A stretch of DNA of 64,000 nt. Source: an uncultured Lachnospiraceae bacterium (GTDB lineage: Bacteria; Bacillota; Clostridia; Lachnospirales; Lachnospiraceae). The position numbers and the translations under genes were made by a program. The stretch spans positions 1 to 64,000 of the forward strand of contig CAJULA010000007.1 of NCBI GenBank assembly GCA_910587155.1. The letters are read 5' to 3'. The notes beneath the pieces were generated by a model, which did not search any database, was not told where the DNA came from, and saw only the letters and a list, made by a program, of their open reading frames with translations. Below are positions 51,253 through 59,255 of the stretch, in pieces (the stretch's first letter is position 1; every line of letters begins with the position of its first letter).

Positions 51253-51798
51253 ATGAAAGCAACAGGTATTGTTCGAAGAATAGATGATCTCGGGCGGATT
51301 GTAATCCCGAAGGAAATACGAAGGACACTGCGAATTCGAGAGAGCGATCCACTGGAAATTTTTACCGATCGGGAAGGTGAGATCATTCTCAAAAAGTATT
51401 CCCCGATCGGAGAAATGAATACATTTGCCAAGCAATATGCGGAAAGTCTGGCACAGGTATCCGGTCATACGGCCATCATTGCCGACAGGGATCAGTTTAT
51501 CGCCGCCTCAGGCGGTTATAAAAATGCCATCGGCAAATCCATCAGCCGGGATTTGGAGGAGAAGCTCGATAAAAGGGAAACCTTTCTGGCCTCCAAGGGG
51601 GAACGGAGCTTTATCCCCATCTTTGATGAAAACGACGGCGATTATGTGCATGAAGCCGTGGGCGTCATCATCTGCGAGGGGGATGTGATCGGCGCCGTAA
51701 TCCTGCTGGATGATGATAACCGGGGCAAGATGGGTGAGGTGGAAAAGAAACTGATCCTGTCGGCAGCGGCATTTCTGGGCAGACAGATGCAGGCATAA
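51253..51798 (+). CDS. spoVT: Stage V sporulation protein T, AbrB-family regulator
   Basis: Forespore transcription regulator. 181 residues from the ATG at 51253 (AATGGAGGAAAAATCAAG upstream). The N-terminal AbrB swapped-hairpin domain (GIVRRIDDLGRIVIPKEIRR; RESDPLEIFTDREGEIILKK) is followed by a GAF-like sensory domain (HTAIIADRDQFIAASGGYKN; AVGVIICEGDVIGAVILLDD) as in SpoVT of Bacillus and Clostridium. It stands alone, with the hairpin repeat upstream. Sigma-G control is expected from the family, but I could not see a convincing promoter. Confidence 0.95.
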   Translation: MKATGIVRRIDDLGRIVIPKEIRRTLRIRESDPLEIFTDREGEIILKKYSPIGEMNTFAKQYAESLAQVSGHTAIIADRDQFIAASGGYKNAIGKSISRDLEEKLDKRETFLASKGERSFIPIFDENDGDYVHEAVGVIICEGDVIGAVILLDDDNRGKMGEVEKKLILSAAAFLGRQMQA

Positions 51799-51808
51799 GA
51801 GGGAATGC

Positions 51809-53275
51809 TCAGGCATTCCCCTCCTGCAGGCTCATACGATTCAAGAGCTCTATCTTCATATCATACAGCTTTTCAGAGAGATCCACATAAACCGCATGGG
51901 GATTCACAAGGCGTCTCGTCTCGTCCCATAGCGTGTCCAGCTCTTTCTGGCAGTAAGCCCTGATATCCATGGTTTTGGGCGTATCATAGACACATTTCCC
52001 GTCTTTGAAAACAGGCACCATAATCTCCCGCAGCGTATAGGTGCCGGGTGCAAGGCGTGTCTTCTTCCAGGGAGCCAGCGGATCAAAGAGGAGCAGCGGC
52101 TGATCCTCAGAATATGCTTCATCCACAAGGGCGATAAGATCAGCCTTGATCTTACCGCTTTCTTTTTCATAAATACGGTATATGGTCTTATTGCCGGGAT
52201 TGGTGATCTTCTCAGTATTTTCCGACAATTTGATCTTGGGCGTAAAATTGCCGTCTGCATCCATGATAGCCGCCAGCTTATAGACACCGCCGAAAGAAGG
52301 ACAATCCTTGGAAGTAATCAGATTTGTACCCACACCCCAGGAAGTAATGGCCGCCCCCTGTGCCTTCAGGCTGTCGATCAGATATTCATCCAGATCGTTG
52401 GAAGCGGAGATGACCGCATCCGGGAAGCCCGCCTCGTCCAGCATCTTTCTCGCCTTTTTGGAAAGATATGCCAGATCGCCGCTGTCCAGACGGATACCAT
52501 AGAACGTAAGAGGCACACCGTCCCTGCGCATTTCTTCAAATACCCGGATGGCGTTTGGCACACCGGACTTGAGCGTATCATACGTATCCACCAGGAGGAT
52601 GCAGGCCGTGGGATACATATCCGCATAAGTCTTAAAAGCCGTATATTCATCAGGAAAACTCATGATCCAGCTATGGGCATGTGTCCCTTTTACAGGAATA
52701 TCAAAAAGCTGGCCCGCCAGCACATTGCTGGTGCCGGTACATCCCCCGATCACTGCCGCCCTGGCGCCATAGATACCGGCATCCGGCCCCTGCGCCCGCC
52801 GCAGACCAAATTCCATGATACCGTCGCCCTTCGCCGCATAGCAGACACGGGCCGCTTTGGTGGCAATCAGACATTGATGATTCAATATGGTCAGTATGGC
52901 CGTCTCGATCAACTGCGCCTGCATAATGGGCGCGATCACCTTGATCAGCGGCTCCCGGGGAAAGATAATCGTCCCTTCCGGAATGGCATAAATATCCCCG
53001 GTAAAACGAAAGGTATCCAGATAATCCAGAAAATCCTTTTCAAAAATACCCAGACCTGCCAGATATGCAATATCCTCTTTGGAAAAGTGAAGATTCTTAA
53101 TATAATTGATCACCTGCTCCAGCCCTGCGGAAATAGCATAGCCTCCGTCATGAGGATTGTTTCGGTAAAACACATCAAAAATTACCGTTTCATTCTGGTC
53201 CTTATGCTTGAAATAGCCCTGCATCATTGTCAGTTCATATAGATCTGTCATAAGAGTGAGATTTTGTCTGTCCAT
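51809..53275 (-). CDS. pncB: Nicotinate phosphoribosyltransferase
   Basis: Makes nicotinate mononucleotide for NAD salvage. 488 residues from the ATG at 53275 (AGGAGG six bases before). N-terminal LTLMTDLYELTMMQGYFKHK, the long conserved VIFDVFYRNNPHDGGYAISA, catalytic region KGTHAHSWIMSFPDEYTAF, VDTYDTLKSGVPNA, and IRLDSGDLAYLSKKAR are all present. The ORF reads back to 53314 without support. Convergent with spoVT, with stops 10 bp apart. Confidence 0.95.
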   Translation of the reverse strand: MDRQNLTLMTDLYELTMMQGYFKHKDQNETVIFDVFYRNNPHDGGYAISAGLEQVINYIKNLHFSKEDIAYLAGLGIFEKDFLDYLDTFRFTGDIYAIPEGTIIFPREPLIKVIAPIMQAQLIETAILTILNHQCLIATKAARVCYAAKGDGIMEFGLRRAQGPDAGIYGARAAVIGGCTGTSNVLAGQLFDIPVKGTHAHSWIMSFPDEYTAFKTYADMYPTACILLVDTYDTLKSGVPNAIRVFEEMRRDGVPLTFYGIRLDSGDLAYLSKKARKMLDEAGFPDAVISASNDLDEYLIDSLKAQGAAITSWGVGTNLITSKDCPSFGGVYKLAAIMDADGNFTPKIKLSENTEKITNPGNKTIYRIYEKESGKIKADLIALVDEAYSEDQPLLLFDPLAPWKKTRLAPGTYTLREIMVPVFKDGKCVYDTPKTMDIRAYCQKELDTLWDETRRLVNPHAVYVDLSEKLYDMKIELLNRMSLQEGNA

Positions 53276-53398
53276 AATTGGCCTCCTGTACCATATGATT
53301 CTTTTATTATCCATTTGCTATGATAACCGCTGAACTTTATTGCCTTTCAGTATACTCCTATCTTTTGCGGTTTACAAGAGCTGCGTGTATACAGACAC

Positions 53399-53452
53399 GA
53401 CAAAGGCATGAGTGAATAAATTGTGACCATTTTGTTCATTCATGCCTTTGTC
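53399..53452. repeat. Perfect 13-bp inverted repeat upstream of pncB
   Basis: GACAAAGGCATGA (53399-53411) and TCATGCCTTTGTC (53440-53452) are exact reverse complements with a 28-bp loop. No T-run on either side, so not a clear terminator. It could be a cruciform or operator in the gap upstream of pncB and the antisense-RNA locus. AAAGGCATGA also occurs near 53789. Confidence 0.5.
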
Positions 53453-53536
53453 ATGGTGTAAGGAAGTTTTTGTATCATAAATGCCGCATAAGTCAAAAAA
53501 TAACCTGGGAATCATTATAAAATGTACGTTCAACTC

Positions 53537-53565
53537 TTGAATACAACTGACAAATGTGCTATAGT
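53537..53565 (+). promoter_or_regulatory. Promoter of the plus-strand antisense RNA
   Basis: TTGAAT (53537-53542), 17-bp spacer, TATAGT (53560-53565), start near 53572. Confidence 0.7.
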
Positions 53566-53571
53566 AAAAAC

Positions 53572-53682
53572 AGAAAAAGGGAAAGCCATAGAAGCGGCTC
53601 TACCCTTCAAACAGTAAAGCTAAAACCTCTTATACTATGAGGTCAGCCGTCACTATTGGTGGTAGTGGCGGCTAATTTTTTC
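53572..53682 (+). ncRNA. Predicted small RNA, antisense to the 3' part of the toxin-like gene
   Basis: Predicted transcript of about 110 nt: starts after the 53537 promoter with AAAAAGGGAAAGCCATAGAA, contains a CCTC-ttatactat-GAGG hairpin (53626-53642). It ends in the intrinsic terminator AGCCGTCACTA-ttggtgg-TAGTGGCGGCT (53645-53673, one G-U) with TTTTTT at 53676-53681. No plausible ORF. It is complementary to the 3' end of the toxin-like gene at 53672-53761 and its downstream UTR, the geometry of RatA/txpA and SR4/bsrG type I systems. The toxin message would itself end in the CCTC/GAGG hairpin, so the overlap would be about 70 nt or more. Confidence 0.7.
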
Positions 53683-53761
53683 CCTTAAAAATCTGATATA
53701 GCAGACTTACAAGAGCAACAACGAATGTACAGAACAAAAAGAAATCCTGATATGTAATCAT
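53672..53761 (-). CDS. Small hydrophobic toxin-like peptide, 29 aa (Hol-Tox/TxpA-like)
   Basis: Start ATG (53761-53759) with AAGGAGGGCGATACA directly upstream, ending TAG (53674-53672). The peptide is MITYQDFFLFCTFVVALVSL, then LYQIFKGKN: one hydrophobic helix with an aromatic N-terminus and a basic tail, the form of small type I toxins called putative holin-like toxins. It is too short for ordinary ORF callers. Its promoter is at 53878-53906 and the about 110-nt leader includes structured CCGG/CCTCC segments able to mask the binding site. A convergent RNA overlaps its 3' end. It probably inserts in the inner face of the membrane and depolarises the cell when unrepressed (inference from family). 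Confidence 0.75.
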   Translation of the reverse strand: MITYQDFFLFCTFVVALVSLLYQIFKGKN

Positions 53762-53877
53762 TGTATCGCCCTCCTTTCTTTCGCACCCAAAGGCATGAGA
53801 TCCGGAGGACTGTTATACCCTCCGGAAAATGCAGGAGGGGTAAAGCCGCCTTTAGCTCTATGGTTTCCCATAAATGG

Positions 53878-53906
53878 AGTATAACACACATTACCTTATC
53901 AGGCAA
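53878..53906 (-). promoter_or_regulatory. Promoter of the toxin-like mRNA
   Basis: Minus strand TTGCCT (53906-53901), 17-bp spacer, TATACT (53883-53878); start near 53871, so the leader begins GGGAAACCATAGAG. The 3'-UTR region beyond 53907 to 54116 shows no ORF; it may hold the end of the blaR1 transcript. Confidence 0.65.
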
Positions 53907-54116
53907 TTATGATATGCTTTTTTCATGACAGACACACACATGACATAGGCACGGGACAGAAACCGGCTCTTTCTTATACCAACTGACATTGGGCGGGAAA
54001 GTACCAGACCATCGCCTTTTATGCCGTCTTCCTACATATAACCTCTAAATTCCACAAAAAATCCCACCTGCCAGCGGACCAGTTGTGATATCCGCCCGCA
54101 GATGGGAAGCCTGCAT

Positions 54117-55436
54117 TTAGTGAGGGCATTTTACGTACTCTGTCGTAGTCTTTAATTCCCGATTTGTAATAAGCCCACATTTGGAGCAGCGTTTTGCATC
54201 ATAAATTTTCACCGTACAACCGCCATTATCATTTTTCATATGCGTAGTATAAGTTCCATCCATAAATGTATGACTGCATTCTCCCTGAGGAACTGGTTCG
54301 TCAGCAGGATATATATTCCCGTTTTTATCAGTGAATTGAAAATCATATTCTATGTGCTGATTTACAGACGATACAGTTATTTGATCAAATGACTCCTCCG
54401 TAGTAAATTCAATAAAATTACCAGATGATATTAACGCCTGTTCTTCCATACTAACACTATCAAACAACATCTTCTTCGGCGGCTCATAAGCCATTACCGG
54501 AAATGTGCTTGTCAGAAGTATCCCTGCCGATAAAATAACAGGAGCCAGGCGGAATTTGTTTTTTCTCTTTGCCATAATAAAATCAATCCTTTCTTTTATA
54601 ATTCTCTGGTTTTTACTGAACGGTGTTACATGCCGGGAGGCCAGATGATAGCCGCCCGCAGCCGCAATAATCAGTTGACTGTAGTCCTTTCGCTCTTCTT
54701 CCCTGATATGCCTGGTCACAAGTTCATCACACGCCAATTCACACAACACAGACGTCTTGCGGTAAATAAAATAGACGACCGGATTGAACCAATAGATAGC
54801 GACCACCAGAGTACGGATAAAAAGAATCAGCGAATCCTTCTGTTTTATATGAATCAGTTCATGAAGGATGGCTAACTCCAGTTCTTTCGCCTCATAAGAT
54901 CCGGGAACAACAATGATCGGGTGAAACATTCCATAGGTAAACGCAGAAATATCCGCATCGGCGGAATAAATCCGTATCTTTTTCCTGATCTGCAGACGGT
55001 TCTGACATTCACAAAGGAGAGTAAAGGCGGGGCCGGACGTTATTTCCCCGGACAGATTCATAATCAGACAGCGCAGTCTGTAACGCGCAAAAACTGATTT
55101 GAGAAAGAGGATCATGGGAATCAAAAGCCAGATGAAAAAAATAGTCACATGATTTTCATAAGCGGCATTTATGTATCGTTCATTTGGTGCAAATATAACG
55201 GCAGGCTGCGAGCCGTTTACAAAAGTATGCCTGTAAATCCGGCCAATGTCCGGCAGGAAAACCTCCTCGAATCTTTGGCACAGATACCCAATGGGGATGA
55301 AATGAAAAAGCAAAATGGCCTTTATAATAAAATAACGGTTTAACGGCGCAAGATAAACAATCCTGATGCGCTCAAAAAAACTGTATACAAGAAACACGAT
55401 GGAGCCTGACAGAGTCATAGATAAAATGATATTCAT
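54117..55436 (-). CDS. BlaR1/MecR1-family M56 peptidase sensor-like protein
   Basis: Membrane zinc metallopeptidase that, in known systems, inactivates BlaI-type repressors. 439 residues: three N-terminal transmembrane helices (GSIVFLVYSFF; YFIIKAILLFHFIPIGYL; IFFIWLLIPMILF), zinc-protease motif HELIH at 192-196 with a downstream Glu-containing CELACDE, and a final transmembrane helix (LAPVILSAGILLTSTFPVM). The C-terminal part is not a penicillin-binding sensor: it is about 125 residues with three or four cysteines (GECSHTFMDG; RCSKCGLITN), perhaps a zinc ribbon. So the inducing signal is probably not a beta-lactam. Translated ten bases after the blaI-type gene. Confidence 0.85.
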   Translation of the reverse strand: MNIILSMTLSGSIVFLVYSFFERIRIVYLAPLNRYFIIKAILLFHFIPIGYLCQRFEEVFLPDIGRIYRHTFVNGSQPAVIFAPNERYINAAYENHVTIFFIWLLIPMILFLKSVFARYRLRCLIMNLSGEITSGPAFTLLCECQNRLQIRKKIRIYSADADISAFTYGMFHPIIVVPGSYEAKELELAILHELIHIKQKDSLILFIRTLVVAIYWFNPVVYFIYRKTSVLCELACDELVTRHIREEERKDYSQLIIAAAGGYHLASRHVTPFSKNQRIIKERIDFIMAKRKNKFRLAPVILSAGILLTSTFPVMAYEPPKKMLFDSVSMEEQALISSGNFIEFTTEESFDQITVSSVNQHIEYDFQFTDKNGNIYPADEPVPQGECSHTFMDGTYTTHMKNDNGGCTVKIYDAKRCSKCGLITNRELKTTTEYVKCPH

Positions 55437-55445
55437 TCCCGCAGT

Positions 55446-55808
55446 TTATATCAGCAGCTTCTCCAGATAGTCCTGCAGTTTAAATGCTTCATCGCAATCC
55501 ATTTTGACACTGCCAGCCAATGCGAGTAAAAACTTTTTCAGAGAGCCACTATACATCGTATTTAATATTTCCAAAGCCCGTTTCTTTTCAAATTCTTCTT
55601 TTGTAAAGGTATATATATATTTGGTCTGACACTTAACCAGAAAGCCTTTGTCCGTCATACGTGACAAATACGTATTCACTGTCTGACGCTTAAAATTTCC
55701 TCCCTGTCCGTTCAGGCGGTTCCAGAAGTCTGCCCCTGACATCCAGCGATTCGTTGCCCATGAGATTTCAAGTATATCCAGTTCAGTATTCGACAAGTTA
55801 AAAAGCAT
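55446..55808 (-). CDS. BlaI/MecI-family transcriptional repressor
   Basis: 120 residues from the ATG at 55808 (AAAGGAG upstream, nine bases away). Winged-helix repressor: LSNTELDILEISWATNRWMS, GADFWNRLNGQGGNFKRQTV, NTYLSRMTDKGFLVKCQTKY, as in BlaI/MecI. Binds the TAGTAATATTACTA operator overlapping its promoter, autoregulating the pair. Target proteolysis by the M56 partner is the known mechanism. The partner's C-terminal domain is unusual, so the regulated function is unknown; no beta-lactamase is adjacent. Confidence 0.88.
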   Translation of the reverse strand: MLFNLSNTELDILEISWATNRWMSGADFWNRLNGQGGNFKRQTVNTYLSRMTDKGFLVKCQTKYIYTFTKEEFEKKRALEILNTMYSGSLKKFLLALAGSVKMDCDEAFKLQDYLEKLLI

Positions 55809-55831
55809 GGAAGGCAGCTCCTTTCCCTTTT

Positions 55832-55865
55832 TAGTAATATTACTACTAAAACGTCGTAATGTCAA
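55832..55865 (-). promoter_or_regulatory. Promoter and BlaI-type operator
   Basis: Minus strand TTGACA (55865-55860), 17-bp spacer, TAATAT (55842-55837). The 14-bp palindrome TAGTAATATTACTA (55832-55845) covers the -10 box; its TAGTA/TACTA half-sites match BlaI/MecI operators (TACA/TGTA type). Repressor binding would block RNA polymerase. Upstream DNA (55866-56190) holds an 11-bp inverted repeat CAATTCACACC...GGTGTGAATTG (about 55979-56039), and no supportable ORF. Confidence 0.85.
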
Positions 55866-56190
55866 TTGAAAAAACACATAATTTGCGGGAATTAAGACAA
55901 TTTACTGCAAAAGTCTCACCCTTCACTCAGGACTGCGCACTCGCTGCGCTGTCCGTACACACGCCATGCAGCTTGCCGCAATTCACACCATTTCATTTGG
56001 CCATAAATTCGCGTGAAAGCTGGCATAGGTGTGAATTGTAAAACCGTTTCAAAAATATGTTTCAAAATAATACCCGCATAGATTGACAGGGAAATAAATA
56101 TGTGATAGCATAATGCTACTATAAAAGGTAGTAAACGAAAGACTGCTGCGCGCGCAGCCATACAAAAGATAGCAGGCAGGAGAATGTAAA

Positions 56191-56403
56191 ATGGATCTTA
56201 ACAGGTATTCTTATTTATGGAAGGAAAAGAAAGACGGCTATGTCGTAGTAAGCACAAAATCCGGCTATGGAATCGCCAATCAGGTGAAAAAATCCATCGT
56301 GATCATAAACAATCCCAAACTTGCGGCGGCGCTCGCCCAGGAAATGATAAAAAACGGCAGCAAAGTTTACAGCAGTGTCATCGCCGCTTTTGAGGATGCT
56401 TAA
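56191..56403 (+). CDS. Small soluble hypothetical protein, 70 aa
   Basis: ATG with GGCAGGAG upstream. The product (MDLNRYSYLWKEKKDGYVVV, then STKSGYGIANQVKKSIVIIN) is basic, about 8 kDa, with a strand-rich first half and a C-terminal helix (LAAALAQEMIKNGSKVYSSV). No domain recognised. Between the blaI-type and relQ-type genes, in a gap of AT-rich DNA. Might belong to the same accessory segment; codon use is nearer to the core genes. Confidence 0.6.
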   Translation: MDLNRYSYLWKEKKDGYVVVSTKSGYGIANQVKKSIVIINNPKLAAALAQEMIKNGSKVYSSVIAAFEDA

Positions 56404-56569
56404 ATCATTTGGCTCTGCGCTGCTCTGCCATGTCGGGATCCTGTTATCCTTTCCTGACTATTATATTTTTCTTAAATATCTCCCATGGTTCTCCCCAGAG
56501 GAAAAAATTATGGTAAAATAAATCCGGCATAAGCCATTTATGTCAACTTTTTACACTGGAGGAATCAAT

Positions 56570-57283
56570 ATGGGAATGGAACACTACTTTGGAAAGGCAA
56601 GGGATCAGTTTTTACGCAGGAGTCTTTTGTCCGATGAATTTCTGGATTTTATGAAGGAAAATAAGCTGCCAATAGATACGATGATGGCGCATTATCATTG
56701 TGCCATCATGGAAATAGAGACGAAATTCAATGTATTAAACAGGGAATTTTCCCTGCAATACGACCGTAATCCCATAGAAACCATCAAGGCACGTGTCAAA
56801 TCCACGGAAAGTCTGATCAAAAAGATCCGGCGCAAAAACATTCCGTTGACCCTGGAATCCATTGAGGAAAATATCCGTGATATCGCAGGCGTACGCGTGG
56901 TATGCTCCTTCCAGGACGATATTTATCTGTTGGCCGACTGTCTGCTCAATCAGGATGATATCACGCTGATCGAGATCAAGGATTACATCAGGAATCCCAA
57001 GCCAGGCGGCTACCGGAGCCTGCATCTCATCGTGCAAGTACCGATCTTCCTGCAAAACGAAAAAAAACTGATGAAAGTGGAAGTACAGCTCCGTACCATA
57101 GCCATGGATTTCTGGGCCAGCCTTGAACATAAGCTGCGTTACAAGAAAAACATCCCGCCGGAAGAGGCCGGACTTCTGGAAAAAGAACTTCTGGAATGTG
57201 CCCAGCTCAGTTCGGCCCTGGACATGCGTATGGAACAGATTCGCAACCGTATCACAAAAGCGGTCGGCACTTCCGCAGACTAA
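56570..57283 (+). CDS. Small alarmone synthetase (RelA/SpoT synthetase domain)
   Basis: Makes (p)ppGpp from ATP and GDP/GTP. 237 residues from the ATG at 56570 (TGGAGG seven bases before). Single RelA_SpoT domain: NIRDIAGVRVVCSFQDDIYL, IKDYIRNPKPGGYRSLHLIV, and VEVQLRTIAMDFWASLEHKL are the catalytic and Mg/GDP-binding blocks. It has neither HD hydrolase nor TGS/ACT domains, so it resembles RelQ/SasB-type. Ends near a bidirectional terminator shared with the chemoreceptor. Confidence 0.92.
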   Translation: MGMEHYFGKARDQFLRRSLLSDEFLDFMKENKLPIDTMMAHYHCAIMEIETKFNVLNREFSLQYDRNPIETIKARVKSTESLIKKIRRKNIPLTLESIEENIRDIAGVRVVCSFQDDIYLLADCLLNQDDITLIEIKDYIRNPKPGGYRSLHLIVQVPIFLQNEKKLMKVEVQLRTIAMDFWASLEHKLRYKKNIPPEEAGLLEKELLECAQLSSALDMRMEQIRNRITKAVGTSAD

Positions 57284-57329
57284 AGTCCTGATTGCCGGCA
57301 GATTTCCTTATGCCGGGCGCAGCACCATC

Positions 57330-57361
57330 AAAAAAACAGACAGGAGTCCTGTCTGTTTTTT
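57330..57361. terminator. Bidirectional terminator between relQ-type and MCP genes
   Basis: AAAAAACAGACAG-gagt-CCTGTCTGTTTTTT (centre at 57345); A/T-run on both sides. Confidence 0.85.
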
Positions 57362-57367
57362 ATGTTT

Positions 57368-59092
57368 TCATTCACTGATACGGAACATTTCCGCCTGCTT
57401 TGCCAGATCTTCGATCACTGACTGCACCTGCTTCTGCGAATGGAATATTTCCTTCATATTGGCAGCCAGCTCTGTTGTATTTCCTGCCACGCTGCCGATT
57501 CCCACTGCATTCTGTTCTACGGTCCCGGAGATGGCTTCATTGGAAGTCACCACCTCATTCATCGTCTCACTGATCGCCTGTGTGCCTGTCAATATCTTAT
57601 CCATGATAGTTGCCACATTGGTGGCATCCTCCAGATATTGTACTCCGGTATTTTCCAGTTCATCATAATCCGGCACTACCCTCTTATTTACAAAATCAAG
57701 AAGCTGTGACGCATTGGCGGACAATTCGGAAACAACCCCCACCACGCTCTGAGTGATCTTCTGAATATTATTGGCGGTAGCCTTACTGTTATCAGCAAGC
57801 TGCCTGATCTCATCCGCCACCACCGCAAACCCTTTCCCGGCTTCCCCGGCTCTGGCTGCCTCAATCGACGCATTCAGCGCAAGCAGATTGGTCTGCGCCG
57901 CAATACCAAGGATCTCATCTGTCAGTGTGGTAATATTATTGATCTGTCGGCTGCCTTCCACGGATTCCCCCAGCGCCCGATCAATCCGATGTATCACGTC
58001 TTCCGCATAACGTTTGCTGTCCACCGCCTGCTTCTGCAGTTGATCCGCCCGCTTTTTCATATCTTCCGCAAAGTGGAAGCCCTCGTTCACATCCTCCGAT
58101 ACATGCTGTACGGATTCCTGCGCCCCCTTGGCGTGATCCGTCAGAACAGACGCGGTGGCGGTCACTTCTTCCATACCGGCAGCCAGCTCTTCCATTGTGC
58201 TGGATGTATCTCCCGCATCATCCTGTGTCTTTTCCACAAGGCCGTATATCCCCTGCTGCCTTACCGATATCTCCCTGCTGGAAGTGCGGATATTGCGGAT
58301 CAGATTTTCCAATATTTCCAGAAACTGATTGATACCGGCTGTCAGAACGGACGTCTCATCCCGCGACCTTTTCGTGATGCGTCTGGTCAGATCGCCGTTT
58401 TTTTCCTGAATGGATCTAATGATCGCCTGCAGTTCTCTGGTCGCCATATTAATAGGTCTGACAATGACAAAGTTGGCTATGATATAAATGATAACAGCCG
58501 CAACCGCCATGGAGATCATTGTTAAAAGAATGATCCGGTTACTGTTTGCAAAAGTAGCTGTCAGATTTTCATACCCGGATTCAAATTCCTGATTGGTATG
58601 TTCTTTTAATTGTACTATGTATTTCTCCAGATTGCTTACGGACACCCCCAGCGTATTGTTAATATAGATAATCGCCATATCCTTCTTGCCGCCGGCACTG
58701 TTGGCAATGATACTGTCCACCGTATTCAGAAAGGCGTTGATCTTATCCTCAAATCCGACAAATGCCTGTGCGATTTCCTCATCACGGATCCCCGCCTTGT
58801 AAGTTTCCATACTTGACAGCAGTTCCTGCCTGCTGGCATCAATCTGCCCCTCATAAGAGCGCATGGACGATTCCGCATTGGTCATGGCATGACAAAGCGT
58901 AACGCGATAGATCTCCTCATAATCCCGGTTGATTGTCTGGATCAGGTTCATATCTTCCACCTGTCTGCCCAGCAGATCGGCACTCTCCCTGCTGATCTCT
59001 CTGATGTTCCTGCTCAGTATCTGCAGCGCCGTCAGAGAGATCACTACCAGAATACCGATTACCATCAAAAATTTATATGCTATCTTTTTCAT
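57368..59092 (-). CDS. Methyl-accepting chemotaxis protein
   Basis: 574 residues: transmembrane 1 (FLMVIGILVVISLTALQIL), a four-helix-bundle sensory domain about 30-185, transmembrane 2 (IILLTMISMAVAAVIIYIIA), a HAMP domain, and the MCP signalling domain with the tip motif LGIAAQTNLLALNASIEAAR, then AGEAGKGFAVVADEIRQLAD. The C-terminus lacks a CheR-tethering pentapeptide. Ligand unknown. No flagellar or che genes lie in the window. Upstream AGGGACAT spacing is normal. No sigma-D promoter was found for it. Confidence 0.95.
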   Translation of the reverse strand: MKKIAYKFLMVIGILVVISLTALQILSRNIREISRESADLLGRQVEDMNLIQTINRDYEEIYRVTLCHAMTNAESSMRSYEGQIDASRQELLSSMETYKAGIRDEEIAQAFVGFEDKINAFLNTVDSIIANSAGGKKDMAIIYINNTLGVSVSNLEKYIVQLKEHTNQEFESGYENLTATFANSNRIILLTMISMAVAAVIIYIIANFVIVRPINMATRELQAIIRSIQEKNGDLTRRITKRSRDETSVLTAGINQFLEILENLIRNIRTSSREISVRQQGIYGLVEKTQDDAGDTSSTMEELAAGMEEVTATASVLTDHAKGAQESVQHVSEDVNEGFHFAEDMKKRADQLQKQAVDSKRYAEDVIHRIDRALGESVEGSRQINNITTLTDEILGIAAQTNLLALNASIEAARAGEAGKGFAVVADEIRQLADNSKATANNIQKITQSVVGVVSELSANASQLLDFVNKRVVPDYDELENTGVQYLEDATNVATIMDKILTGTQAISETMNEVVTSNEAISGTVEQNAVGIGSVAGNTTELAANMKEIFHSQKQVQSVIEDLAKQAEMFRISE

Positions 59093-59255
59093 ATGTCCCT
59101 CCGAAATTCCGTCTGCCGTTTATGCCTACTTATCATTTTAGTACAAATACACTATACTTTCAACTCATTTTCATTTTTTTTGTACAAAAGGACAAATTTG
59201 TACGAGAAAGGTCAGACAAAAACGGAATACACGGCAACAATCAAACAGGCTGTCC

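Noticed and set aside
53399..53452. Terminator for pncB or the small RNA
   Set aside because: The 13-bp palindrome lies upstream of both, and no T-run follows either arm.
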